In this document: piece by piece, positions 47,359 through 55,995 of the stretch | Layout of the letters: every line of letters starts with the position of its first letter | Numbering within the stretch: the first letter of the stretch is position 1 | NCBI RefSeq assembly: GCF_012911865.1 | Contig: NZ_JAAXYH010000001.1 | Coordinates: 496,001 to 560,000, forward strand | Direction: 5' to 3' | DNA length: 64,000 bases | Source: Shewanella salipaludis | GTDB lineage: Bacteria; Pseudomonadota; Gammaproteobacteria; Enterobacterales; Shewanellaceae | Translations under genes and position numbers: made by a program | Notes under the pieces: model-generated | Databases searched by the model: none | The model's input: the letters and a program-made list of their open reading frames with translations, nothing else | What the model was told of the DNA's origin: nothing

Positions 47359-48300
47359 ATGTTAAGCACAACTGAGTTCCCACTGCCATCCTTCGCCGAG
47401 GTTGCCATAGTCGGCAATGCCGCCGGCGATTGGCAGCCGGCCGAGACAGGGGTGACCTTCGTATTCAACGGCACCCGGGCCCAAGGCGACGCTTTGACGC
47501 CAGACGGCAGGGTGATCAACATAGCCAATGGCCCCTACGCCGGGGTCGCTGCTGCCTTCGAGGTGCAAGGCTCCCGCCACAGGGAGGCGCTGATCGCCGG
47601 CCTGACCGCTACGGCGCAGACGCTGGAAAAGGAACTCGGTTGCTGGCCCTCGTCCGGGCTCACCACCCTGGTGCTGATGGCCCGGACTGCGACCCGGCTC
47701 AGGGTGAGCCGCATGTCGCTGTTGCCCAGCCTGGCACGTCCGCCCGGGATGCGCGCCGAACAGCACTTGCCCTGCATGGTCCATAACTGGCTGGGTGAGC
47801 GGCGTATCGCCTTGGCATTGGCCGCCGATTTGAGCCCGCAGCAACTGGATTGGCCCGAGCTGTATCTGGCGTCCCCTGTTTCTGCCCAAACGCTTTCTAC
47901 TCAAGCTCTTTCTACCCAAGCACTTGCTAATCAGGGGCGTTCTACCCAGGCGTTCGAGCCTGGCTTCTATGCCGGTCTGACAAGCGATCCCTTCCCCGTG
48001 TTGCAGGCATTGGCCAAAGACAAGGGCGACGGCGCAGCCGAGCCGGCTCAAGGTAGGCTCAGCACCCTGGACCTTCTGGCAAACAGCGGCATAGATCTCT
48101 GGCTGCAGCATGCCGACGACGCCAAGCTGCGCGCCGCCGAGGCCTTGTTCTTCAACCAAACCCCCGAGCTTTGTCCCTCAGTCTGGTATCTGGTGGATAA
48201 CCAGGCGAGTCTGCGGCTGGACGCCATACGTCAGCGCCTCGCCTATTGCCAACAGCGACGCCTGTTGGCCGCCCGCAACCAAAATAGCGAGAGGAAGTAG
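47359..48300 (+). CDS. Unassigned protein of the J-domain operon with pentapeptide linker repeats
   Basis: A 313-residue protein I do not recognise. The N-terminal half is beta/alpha-like (FAEVAIVGNAAGDWQPAE, TFVFNGTRAQGDALTPDG, RVINIANGPYAGVAAAFEVQ). Residues about 173-197 are five tandem five-residue units resembling ALSTQ, coded by 15-base repeats and probably a flexible linker. The C-terminal part (about 200-313) is helical. No signal peptide. The ribosome site before ATG 47359 is weak. It ends the operon; a minus-strand gene follows. Confidence 0.78.
   Translation: MLSTTEFPLPSFAEVAIVGNAAGDWQPAETGVTFVFNGTRAQGDALTPDGRVINIANGPYAGVAAAFEVQGSRHREALIAGLTATAQTLEKELGCWPSSGLTTLVLMARTATRLRVSRMSLLPSLARPPGMRAEQHLPCMVHNWLGERRIALALAADLSPQQLDWPELYLASPVSAQTLSTQALSTQALANQGRSTQAFEPGFYAGLTSDPFPVLQALAKDKGDGAAEPAQGRLSTLDLLANSGIDLWLQHADDAKLRAAEALFFNQTPELCPSVWYLVDNQASLRLDAIRQRLAYCQQRRLLAARNQNSERK
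47875..47949 (+). repeat. 15-base tandem repeat inside the last J-operon gene
   Basis: Five consecutive 15-base units (47875, 47890, 47905, 47920, 47935), the best conserved reading GCTCTTTCTACCCAA, encode VSAQ/TLSTQ/ALSTQ/ALANQ/GRSTQ-like pentapeptides. Copy-number change would stay in frame. Confidence 0.8.
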
Positions 48301-48394
48301 AAGATGAAAAATAGCGAGAGAGGAGTCGCGGGTGAAGAATTGAAAGTAGTAGGAAATAGTGGCGAGTCTGCGCAGACTAAGCCAGGCAAGCGCC

Positions 48395-48778
48395 TCAGAA
48401 ACGAAAATTGATGTCTATGCCGACGTACCTGCCGCCGGATTCGTGCTTGACCACAGGGGTCAACCAATAGCCGTCGGTCACATAGGCTCCCAACGCCGCT
48501 CCCAGGGTATGGGCGGCGGCATCGATCAAGGCTTCCTGTGCGCTGTTGCTGCCTTGGTTATATTCATAGTATTGCGACAAGACACCGGCAGCCGTGCTCA
48601 GGGAAAACCCGACCCAGGCCCTGTCCTGCTCAGGCCAGTATTTATCCGACACCCACACCAAGGTACCGGCCACCACGGCCCCACCCGCCGCATGGCATAA
48701 CTCGCTGTTGAAACTGTTATTGGCCATCGCCTGGCCGGAAATACAGCTCAAAAAAATCAATGGCATAAAGCGCTTCAT
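48395..48778 (-). CDS. Exported protein of unknown function
   Basis: A 127-residue protein with a clear signal peptide (MKRFMPLIFLSCISGQAMA, cut about residue 19). The mature part holds two Gly/Ala-rich hydrophobic stretches (HAAGGAVVAGTLVWVS and AAAHTLGAALGAYVTDGYWL) and ends in an aromatic residue after GIDINFRF, a pattern seen in small outer-membrane or YfiM-like periplasmic proteins. I cannot assign a family with certainty. Confidence 0.7.
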   Translation of the reverse strand: MKRFMPLIFLSCISGQAMANNSFNSELCHAAGGAVVAGTLVWVSDKYWPEQDRAWVGFSLSTAAGVLSQYYEYNQGSNSAQEALIDAAAHTLGAALGAYVTDGYWLTPVVKHESGGRYVGIDINFRF

Positions 48779-48917
48779 TTCGCCTCCCCGAATGGACCAT
48801 ATCGCCTGTCCATCATCAAGATGTCATGCTAGCCATGGTTTCAGTGTAGCCGCTCCGAAAGCGGGTGTCTTTCGGCCGGGCGGCCTATTCAGCTGGCGAT
48901 AACAAGCGCCATTGGCC

Positions 48918-49280
48918 TTAGGGCCTGGATCCACTGGCTTGCATCAGCCGGGGCGGACTGATGGCCTCGAGTCGATAGGCGGCACAACTGCCCTGCTCCA
49001 GGAGGCTGAAGCTCAATCTGTATTGGTGGTTTTCGAGCGCCTGCCAGTGGGGCGCAGCCTTGAGCACAGCCTCGTGGCTGAGGCGCAGGAGATCCGGCAA
49101 GTCAGTCCCGGCGCCGTAGAGGCGAAACAGATAGCCTGAGTCGCTTATCTCCAGCAGTTTGCCCACATAGCTTTGCTGTCGATAATGGCAGGCATGGGCA
49201 AGCGGCGGCGCGCAGCCCGCCAAGCACATCAGCAAGGGCGCAGACAGGAGACAGGTGCCGAAAAATTTTAATGCCTTCAT
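48918..49280 (-). CDS. Putative lipoprotein of unknown function
   Basis: A 120-residue protein. The signal peptide ends in the lipobox LAGC (Cys about residue 23), predicting a lipid anchor. The mature part has two further cysteines that could form a disulfide. No recognised domain. It is divergent from the PatZ gene with about 90 bases between the starts and is probably a single-gene unit. Confidence 0.7.
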   Translation of the reverse strand: MKALKFFGTCLLSAPLLMCLAGCAPPLAHACHYRQQSYVGKLLEISDSGYLFRLYGAGTDLPDLLRLSHEAVLKAAPHWQALENHQYRLSFSLLEQGSCAAYRLEAISPPRLMQASGSRP

Positions 49281-49367
49281 AGGCTAAACCTCGATAGAAT
49301 CAAACCAGGCATTGGCGTTAAGAGTATAGTGCAGAGCAAAGGCATAGAACTCCGGGATGAAATAGCT

Positions 49368-52061
49368 ATGAGTCAACGTACCCTACACAGTCTGTTCAAA
49401 CCCTCCTCGGTTGCCGTCATAGGCGCCTCCAACGGCGCCAAACGTGCCGGCAATGTGCTGATGAAGAACCTGCTCTCCAGCGGTTTTTCCGGACCCATCA
49501 TGCCTGTGACCCCGAAATACACGGCCGTGATGGGGGTGCTGGCCTACCCGAGTATCCAAGCCCTGCCGATAAAGCCGGATCTTGCCATCATCTGCACCCG
49601 TGGCAGCCGGGTGCCGGCCCTGGTCGAAACCCTGGCCCAGTTCGGTTGTAAGGTGGCCATCATCATGGCCTCGGGCATGGCCCAGGAAGTCGACGATGCG
49701 GGCGTCAGCCTGCTCGCACTGGCACAGCAACATGCCAAACGCTACGGCATGCGTCTGCTGGGACCCAACAGCCTGGGGATGATACTGCCGCCGCTGGGAC
49801 TCAATGCCAGCCTGGCCCATGCGAGTGCCCTGCCGGGCAAGATAGCCTTCGTGTCCCAGTCTGCCGCGGTTTGTACCACAGTGCTGGACTGGGCCAACAA
49901 CAAGGGCATAGGCTTCTCGGCCTTCATCTCCCTGGGGGACGCCACAGACATAGATTTCGACGAGTTGCTGGACTATCTCGGCCGCGACGGCCAGACCCGC
50001 GCCATCATGCTCTACATAGATTCGATCAATGAGAAACGCCATTTCCTCTCGGCGGCGCGGGCGGCGTCACGCAACAAGCCCATCTTCGTCATCAAATCCG
50101 GCCGCAGCCTGGAGGGCACACGCGCCGCCAAGCTGCATACCGGCGGCATAGGCGGCAACGATGCCGTCTACGAGGCGGCGTTCCGGCGCGCCGGCATGCT
50201 GAGGGTGCAAGATCTCATCGAGCTGTTCGCCGCGGTCGAGAGCCTGGCCCATTCCAACCCGCTTCAGGGGGAACGCCTGGGGATCATCAGCAACGGCGGC
50301 GGCCCGGCCGTGCTGGCCGTGGATGAACTCATGCTGCGCGGTGGCAAGCTGGCCCAGTTGTCGCCCGCCACCCTAGCGGCGCTGGATAGCGTATTGCCGG
50401 CGACTTGGTCGGGACAGAATCCGGTCGACATCATAGGCGATGCCGACACGGCGCGTTACGCCAAGGCGCTGGAGATCATGATGGACAGCGAAGATCTGGA
50501 CGCCATCCTGGTGATGCATTCTCCCTCGGCATTGGGCGAGAGTGAGGCCATAGCGGATGCGGTGATCGCCACTGTGCTGCGCCATCCCAAACGTCACAGA
50601 CTCAACATACTCACCAACTGGAGCGGTGAAGATTCGGCCTACCGAGCCAGAAAAGCCTTCAACAGGGCCGGAGTGCCGACCTACAGGACCCCGGAGGGCG
50701 CGGTCGGCGCCTTCATGCACATGGTGGAATACCGCCGCAACCAGAAGTTGCTGCAGGAAGTGCCGCAATCCATTCCGGACAATATCCCCACAGATATGCA
50801 TACCGCCCGAGGCCTGCTGCAACAGGCACAGCTCAAGGGCAAGGCCGGGCTGGAGACCCATGAGGCCAGCCCTGTGCTGGCGGCCTATGGCCTGAATACC
50901 GTCCCCAGTTGGTATGCGGCGACAGCCGACGAAGCCGTGGCCATCGCCCGCGAGGCGGGATACCCAGTGGCGCTGAAGATCCAGTCACCGGACATAGCCC
51001 ATAAGTCGGATGTGCATGGGGTGATGCTCAACCTCATCAATGACGAGGATGTGCGCCATGCGGCCGCCGCCATGCGCCACAGGGTGCTGGCGATTCACCC
51101 GGATGCCGTCATAGATGGCCTGATAGTGCAGAAGATGGCATTGACCGCCGGGGCCCAGGAAATCCGGGTGGCGGTGATCAACGATCCCGTGTTCGGTCCC
51201 GCCATTTGCCTGGGCGAAGGCGGCTCCGAATGGGATCCCACCACGGACGCCGCCGTGGCCTTGCCGCCGCTGAACATGGCGCTGGCGCGCTACATGGTGA
51301 TCCAGGCGCTCAAGACCCACAAGCTCAAGGACAGGCATCTGCCGCTGGGGCTGGACATGCATGCCCTGTGCGTGATGCTGACCCAGATCTCCCACCTGGT
51401 GATCGACTGCCCGGAGATCGCCAGCCTGGATCTCAACCCCGTGCTCGCCGCCGCCGACAAGATCACCCTGCTCGACGTCAGTCTGGGGTTGCATCCCAAG
51501 GATGCAGAACAGGGCTCACGCCTGGCCATCTTGCCCTATCCCAAGGAGTTGGAGGAAATTGCCAGCCTCAAGAATGGCCTCGAGGTGATGCTCAGGCCGA
51601 TACTGCCCGAGGATGAACCCAAGCACTTGGCGTTCGACAATTCCCTGTCCGATGAAGACAGGTATAAACGCTACTTCGGGGTGCGTTCGCGCATGACCCA
51701 TGAGGAGATGGCGGTGCTGACCCAGATAGATTACGCCAGGGAGATGGCCTTCATCGCCACCGCCAAGGGCGCCGACGGCGAAGATATCACCCTCGGGGCG
51801 GTGCGGGCCTCGATAGACCCGGACAATACCGAGGCGGAATTCGCCATGGCGGTGCGCGGTGATCATCAGGGGCTGGGGTTGGGCAAGCTGCTGCTGGAGA
51901 AACTGATCCGCTATTACCGGGCCAATGACACTCAGGTGCTCAGCGGTTTCACCCTGTTCGAGAACCGCAACATGGCCAGCCTGGCCAAGGGGCTGGGCTT
52001 CGAGGTCGCCTTCGACATGGAGGAGCGGCTGATCAAGATGCACCTGGCGCTCAAGCCCTGA
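49368..52061 (+). CDS. patZ: Protein lysine acetyltransferase PatZ/Pat type (acyl-CoA synthetase-like plus GNAT)
   Basis: An 897-residue protein (E. coli PatZ: 886). A CoA-binding domain (about residues 8-100, SSVAVIGASNGAKRAGNVLMK) and succinyl-CoA-ligase-like domains (about 150-460, GPNSLGMILPP, SNGGGPAVLAVDELML) are followed by an ATP-grasp domain (about 480-700, YPVALKIQSPDIAHKSDVHG) and a C-terminal GNAT acetyltransferase (about 730-890, MAVRGDHQGLGLGKLLLEKL). Such proteins acetylate lysines, for example of acetyl-CoA synthetase. ATG 49368 is chosen because MSQRTLHSLFKPSSVAVIG matches the family N-terminus; the frame extends to 49329. Confidence 0.9.
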   Translation: MSQRTLHSLFKPSSVAVIGASNGAKRAGNVLMKNLLSSGFSGPIMPVTPKYTAVMGVLAYPSIQALPIKPDLAIICTRGSRVPALVETLAQFGCKVAIIMASGMAQEVDDAGVSLLALAQQHAKRYGMRLLGPNSLGMILPPLGLNASLAHASALPGKIAFVSQSAAVCTTVLDWANNKGIGFSAFISLGDATDIDFDELLDYLGRDGQTRAIMLYIDSINEKRHFLSAARAASRNKPIFVIKSGRSLEGTRAAKLHTGGIGGNDAVYEAAFRRAGMLRVQDLIELFAAVESLAHSNPLQGERLGIISNGGGPAVLAVDELMLRGGKLAQLSPATLAALDSVLPATWSGQNPVDIIGDADTARYAKALEIMMDSEDLDAILVMHSPSALGESEAIADAVIATVLRHPKRHRLNILTNWSGEDSAYRARKAFNRAGVPTYRTPEGAVGAFMHMVEYRRNQKLLQEVPQSIPDNIPTDMHTARGLLQQAQLKGKAGLETHEASPVLAAYGLNTVPSWYAATADEAVAIAREAGYPVALKIQSPDIAHKSDVHGVMLNLINDEDVRHAAAAMRHRVLAIHPDAVIDGLIVQKMALTAGAQEIRVAVINDPVFGPAICLGEGGSEWDPTTDAAVALPPLNMALARYMVIQALKTHKLKDRHLPLGLDMHALCVMLTQISHLVIDCPEIASLDLNPVLAAADKITLLDVSLGLHPKDAEQGSRLAILPYPKELEEIASLKNGLEVMLRPILPEDEPKHLAFDNSLSDEDRYKRYFGVRSRMTHEEMAVLTQIDYAREMAFIATAKGADGEDITLGAVRASIDPDNTEAEFAMAVRGDHQGLGLGKLLLEKLIRYYRANDTQVLSGFTLFENRNMASLAKGLGFEVAFDMEERLIKMHLALKP

Positions 52062-52120
52062 AGGGCCCAAATCGCTGAGCCGCTAAACCGCCGGTATCCA
52101 AAACACACAGTACCCCAAAG

Positions 52121-52158
52121 TAACAAGGCCCAACAGCGTAAGACGTTGGGCCTTGTTA
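52121..52158. terminator. Bidirectional terminator between patZ and eptA
   Basis: A perfect 14-bp inverted repeat (TAACAAGGCCCAAC with GTTGGGCCTTGTTA) around a 10-base loop, between two converging genes. A and T richness at both bases of the stem allows function on either strand. Confidence 0.8.
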
Positions 52159-52177
52159 GCAGTATCAGCACCGGGAT

Positions 52178-53842
52178 TTAGTTGCGGCAGCCGGCGAACA
52201 TATCCAGCCCGGCATCGTAGGCCTGGGTCTGCACATTCATCAGCCCCAGGAGACTGCTGAACAGGTTGTCATGGGAGAAACCGCCCTGTTTGGCATGCTC
52301 GGCCACACAGCTGAGACTCAGGTTGTTGTCACTGGCAAAATCGGGCGACAGCCATGCCAGCATGGGCACCTGGGTTTGTTCCTTGGGAGCCATGGCATAA
52401 GGCGCACCGTGCAGGTACATGCCCTTCTCTCCCAGTGACTCGCCGTGATCCGACACGTACAACATGCCGGTATCGAAACGCGACTGCTGGGCGGCCAACT
52501 TCTTCACCACCTGGCTGAGAATATAGTCGGTATAGCGCAGGCTATTGTCATAGGTGTTGACCAGTTGCTCATTGGTGCAATTCTGAATGTCACTGCGTTG
52601 GCAATCCGGTTCGAAATACCTGTGGTCATCCGGATAGCGCAGATAATAAGTGGGCCCATGGCTGCCGATCAGATGCAGCACTATCACCCTGTCTTCCCGG
52701 CTATCCAGCGCCAGCTCATCATCGAGCTTGTCGAGCAGCACCTGATCTAAGCAGTAATCGCCGCTGCACTGCTTGGGATCGCTGCTGAGATCTATCTGCA
52801 CAAAGTCGACTCTGTCGCACACGCCCTTGCAGCCGCTGTCGTTATCCAGCCAATTCACCGTGAGTTTGGCATGACGTAGCACATCCAATACCGAGTCCTG
52901 GGCCCTGGCGCGGCGCGGCTCATACTGCTCCCGGGTCATCTGGGAAAACATGCACGGCAGCGACACGGCTGTGGCAGTCCCACAGGAAGCGACATCGGCG
53001 AAACTTATCAGCCCAAGATCTTGGGTATGGGCGTTGGTCGGCCTGTCATAACCATAATATTGATAGTTCATCGCCCTGGCCGTTTCGCCGACCACCAGCA
53101 CCAGCAGGTTGGGCTTGCCATTGGCATTGACGCTGGTGTTTTTGGCATCCAGCCCCAGCTGTTTATAGACCAAAGGTTTCTGTAAGTAGTGGATGTTGAT
53201 GTATTTCGCCGCCGAGCCTACGAAATAAGTGGGGATGACGTAGTGCTTGATTTCATCGTTGTTACGGCCGAAGGCCACAAAATTCTGGAAGAAGAAGAAG
53301 GCGATCCCGCCGATGATGGTCAGCAATATGGCCATGAAGCCGAGCTTGTGGCCCAGCTCTTTCCACATCGGCTTATATTCTATGTCCAGCCGATAGATGA
53401 GGTAGGCCGGCAACAGCCCGGTCAAGATGAAATTGACCGTCGAGGCCCAGTTGATATAGGTAAAAGCCTCTGCCTTGTTGGTCTGCAGAGTATTTTCTAT
53501 CATGCCCGTGTCGAACACCACGCCGTACTTAAGGGCGGCGAAGAACACGCTGGACGACAACAGGGTCAGCAGTATGAAAAAAGGCTTAAGCACAAACTTG
53601 ACGCTGAAGAGCGAGAAGATGATCCCCAGAGCGCAGATGAGAAATAAGGGAAAGGAAGCAATGAATCCGAGATTCACCTCCCCTTGGTTCTCCATGCCTT
53701 GTTTAACGATTTCAAACAGGGGTATGTTGAATACGCAAACATAAAACAGGGTGATAAGCAGGGTAAATTGATTGGCGGAGAGACGTTTAAATTTAGATAA
53801 CAGCAAAATATTCACTCGAAATAATTGATCATCACCAGACAC
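52178..53842 (-). CDS. eptA: Phosphoethanolamine transferase, EptA/lipid A type
   Basis: A 554-residue inner-membrane enzyme: five helices in the first 190 residues and a periplasmic alkaline-phosphatase-fold domain. Metal and catalytic motifs are present: LVVGETARAMNYQYYGYDRP, the nucleophile threonine region SCGTATAVSLPCMFS (about 287-300), LHLIGSHGPTYY and VSDHGESLGEKGMYLHG. Paired cysteines stabilise the domain. It transfers phosphoethanolamine to lipid A phosphates and lowers binding of cationic peptides such as polymyxin. The frame opens with GTG 53842 with no clear ribosome site, so the exact start is uncertain. No adjacent two-component system. Confidence 0.9.
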   Translation of the reverse strand: MSGDDQLFRVNILLLSKFKRLSANQFTLLITLFYVCVFNIPLFEIVKQGMENQGEVNLGFIASFPLFLICALGIIFSLFSVKFVLKPFFILLTLLSSSVFFAALKYGVVFDTGMIENTLQTNKAEAFTYINWASTVNFILTGLLPAYLIYRLDIEYKPMWKELGHKLGFMAILLTIIGGIAFFFFQNFVAFGRNNDEIKHYVIPTYFVGSAAKYINIHYLQKPLVYKQLGLDAKNTSVNANGKPNLLVLVVGETARAMNYQYYGYDRPTNAHTQDLGLISFADVASCGTATAVSLPCMFSQMTREQYEPRRARAQDSVLDVLRHAKLTVNWLDNDSGCKGVCDRVDFVQIDLSSDPKQCSGDYCLDQVLLDKLDDELALDSREDRVIVLHLIGSHGPTYYLRYPDDHRYFEPDCQRSDIQNCTNEQLVNTYDNSLRYTDYILSQVVKKLAAQQSRFDTGMLYVSDHGESLGEKGMYLHGAPYAMAPKEQTQVPMLAWLSPDFASDNNLSLSCVAEHAKQGGFSHDNLFSSLLGLMNVQTQAYDAGLDMFAGCRN

Positions 53843-53937
53843 GGTTTGCCTGCATTATCAAGGGCGCAATGGTAGCAAATTGCCACCGGCCGCTAAAATG
53901 TGCCACTCGTTTCTTAATGTAATATTAATTGGCTATA

Positions 53938-53974
53938 AAAAAGCGGCCGACTCGACTGAATCTGACCGCTTTTT
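53938..53974. terminator. Terminator-like hairpin between eptA and the MarR-dmeF operon
   Basis: AAAAAGCGG (53938-53946) pairs with CCGCTTTTT (53966-53974), giving A/T runs usable on both strands. On the minus strand it would end the dmeF-marR transcript. The rest of the 334-base gap (53843-54176) shows no gene. Confidence 0.55.
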
Positions 53975-54176
53975 GTCTCCCCAACCTATAGGGAAATTCG
54001 GGCTCGGCATGAACGGCTCAGGACTGCAAACTGACTCATCCCGGCATAGGAGTAGGCAAGTGGCTTGCGATTAAGTTCCCCTGGGCGAATACCTGGGCGA
54101 ATATTTTTTCCGGCGGCTTAATGGCATAGCTTGCCTCACCCGGTTTCCTTCCCCCAAGGGCGTTAGGCTTGGACAG

Positions 54177-54593
54177 CTAAAACTCGCTATTGATGCGCTC
54201 TAACAGGCGCAACAAGCACCGGCGTTCCTCGGTCGACAGCCCGACCGTGATGTCCTGAGTCAGTTGCAGATGCAAGGCATCGTGTTCGGCGTAGAGCCTG
54301 AGCCCCTGGGCCGTGGGCTCCACCAGTATGGAGCGGCGATCGCTGGCGTGGGGGCGACGGAGGATCAAACCGGCCTGTACCATCTTATCGACCTGGACGG
54401 TCAGGGTGCCCGTGGTGACCCCCAATTTGTCCGCCAGCTCCTTCATCCGCATGGCGCCGTTGGCACCCAAAATCTCCACTATATGCACCTGGGTCAGGCT
54501 ATACCCCTTGTCACGCACTATGGCGTGCTCCCAGGAGGAGAGTTTCTCGTAGAACTCTATCATGGCATGGTTGAGCTTATGCTCGGTCGTCAT
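54177..54593 (-). CDS. MarR-family transcriptional regulator
   Basis: A 138-residue winged-helix regulator: the recognition region MKELADKLGVTTGTLTVQVD is followed by the wing LRRPHASDRRSILVEPT, typical MarR. Its ATG overlaps the dmeF stop by four bases (ATGA), so it is made from the same message as the efflux pump. It probably binds the TAGTTTGG palindrome upstream of dmeF and represses the operon. Whether the inducer is a metal or an organic compound cannot be read from the sequence. Confidence 0.88.
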   Translation of the reverse strand: MTTEHKLNHAMIEFYEKLSSWEHAIVRDKGYSLTQVHIVEILGANGAMRMKELADKLGVTTGTLTVQVDKMVQAGLILRRPHASDRRSILVEPTAQGLRLYAEHDALHLQLTQDITVGLSTEERRCLLRLLERINSEF

Positions 54594-55615
54594 GCCTTGT
54601 TCCCCTGGACTGCATGGCAGGCGGCTTCCTGACAGGTATTGATCTCCAGCGTCAGGTGAGAGATGCGATCGAACCTGGCCAGCCTGGCCTTGAAATACTC
54701 TATGTCTCTGGGCTGATGGGCGACGATGGAGATCATCGCGGCGAAGTGATCCGCGCTGACGCGCCAGATATGGATATCCGCCACCTGATGATCGGCCACC
54801 TCTTCTATCGTGTTGATCATCTGCTGCCGATACTGCTCATCTATGCTGGCATCGAGCAAGGTGGGGCTGGTCTGGCGAATGAGTCCCCAGGCCCAGCGGC
54901 CTATGATGAGGGCACCGACTATCCCCATCACAGGGTCGAGCCAATTGAGTCCCAGATATTTACCCAGCAGCAAGGCGGCAATCGCCAGCACAGAGGTCAA
55001 GGCATCTGCAAGCACATGGAAATAGGCGGCGCGCAGGTTATGATCCTGATGATGTCCATGGCTATGGGCATGGGTCTGGTCATGCTGGTGTGAATGCCCG
55101 TGGCCGTGACTATCCGAGTGGTCATGTCCATGATCGTGTCCATGATCGTGAGAGTGGTGATCTTTGAGCAGAAACACACTCAACACATTGACAGTCAAGC
55201 CTATGATGGCGACCAGTATGGCCTGGTCGAATTGGATCTGGGTGGGATTGACCAAGCGCACGCAGGATTCTATCGCCATCACCAGCGCCACCAATCCGAG
55301 GGCGATGGCACTGGTATAACCGCCCAGGACACTGACCTTACCTGTGCCGAAGGCAAACTCGGGATTGTCGGCATGTTTCTTGGCATAACTGTAGGTAAAC
55401 AAAGTGATCATGAAGGCGGCTGCATGGGTCCCCATGTGCCAACCATCGGCCAGCAAGGCCATGGAGCCATACAGGGTCCCTGCGGTAATTTCCGCCAACA
55501 TGGTGATCAGGGTGAGATAAAGCACGTAGCGGGTATTGCGTTCACCCTTGAGATTAATGGTGGAAAAATTGTGTTGGTGTTGCCATTTCTTGACTGAATG
55601 GGGATTCGCTTTCAT
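54590..55615 (-). CDS. dmeF: Cation diffusion facilitator, DmeF type (Co/Ni/Zn efflux)
   Basis: A 341-residue CDF transporter. Six membrane helices (about residues 28-290) carry the metal-site helices MALLADGWHMGTHAAAF and HVLADALTSVLAIAA. Between helices 4 and 5 is a long His/Asp-rich loop (about 150-195). The N-terminal HQHNFS and the sequence before helix 1 match DmeF proteins, which expel Co2+, Ni2+ and Zn2+ by proton antiport. A C-terminal cytoplasmic domain follows. It is the first gene of an operon with a MarR regulator. Confidence 0.9.
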   Translation of the reverse strand: MKANPHSVKKWQHQHNFSTINLKGERNTRYVLYLTLITMLAEITAGTLYGSMALLADGWHMGTHAAAFMITLFTYSYAKKHADNPEFAFGTGKVSVLGGYTSAIALGLVALVMAIESCVRLVNPTQIQFDQAILVAIIGLTVNVLSVFLLKDHHSHDHGHDHGHDHSDSHGHGHSHQHDQTHAHSHGHHQDHNLRAAYFHVLADALTSVLAIAALLLGKYLGLNWLDPVMGIVGALIIGRWAWGLIRQTSPTLLDASIDEQYRQQMINTIEEVADHQVADIHIWRVSADHFAAMISIVAHQPRDIEYFKARLARFDRISHLTLEINTCQEAACHAVQGNKA

Positions 55616-55664
55616 CTAAGGCTCAATAGGCTGGATATCCGATGTATTTATTTTGCCATCCAAA

Positions 55665-55683
55665 TAGTTTGGATGCCAAACTA
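55665..55683. promoter_or_regulatory. Palindromic operator of the dmeF-marR operon
   Basis: TAGTTTGG-ATG-CCAAACTA, a perfect 8+8 inverted repeat 50 bases upstream of the dmeF start. It overlaps a second palindrome, CATCCAAA-TAG-TTTGGATG (55657-55675), so three TTTGG half-sites lie in tandem. Typical size and position for a MarR operator. Confidence 0.75.
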
Positions 55684-55771
55684 ATTTCACGCTATCGCAA
55701 GCTGACTGCGCCTCAGGCAGGTATCCGCAGGATCTGCTCTCATCATCTACCCCTGCGATTGCCATGGGACC

Positions 55772-55819
55772 CGGGCATAGGCCTGGAGATAGGTGTAGGC
55801 ATGGGCATAGGCATAGGCC
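55772..55819. repeat. Imperfect GGCATA repeats in the dmeF-ecotin intergenic region
   Basis: A run of GGCATAGGC, GGAGATAGG, GTAGGCATGG and GCATAGGCATAGG-like units between the divergent dmeF and ecotin genes. The region is otherwise non-coding. Confidence 0.5.
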
Positions 55820-55995
55820 CGATGTTTACAGTTAACATCCAAGCGGTTGACATTATTTTCTATTCGGTTAACCCTTTTTCCTTTAGGCTGAGTTTATAGG
55901 CAGCATCCGTTTCAATCAGATCCCCTCCCCTTTATATGAAACAAAGAATGGAGCTACCCATGAAGCAAAGAATGAAACAAAAAATGGAGCAAAGC

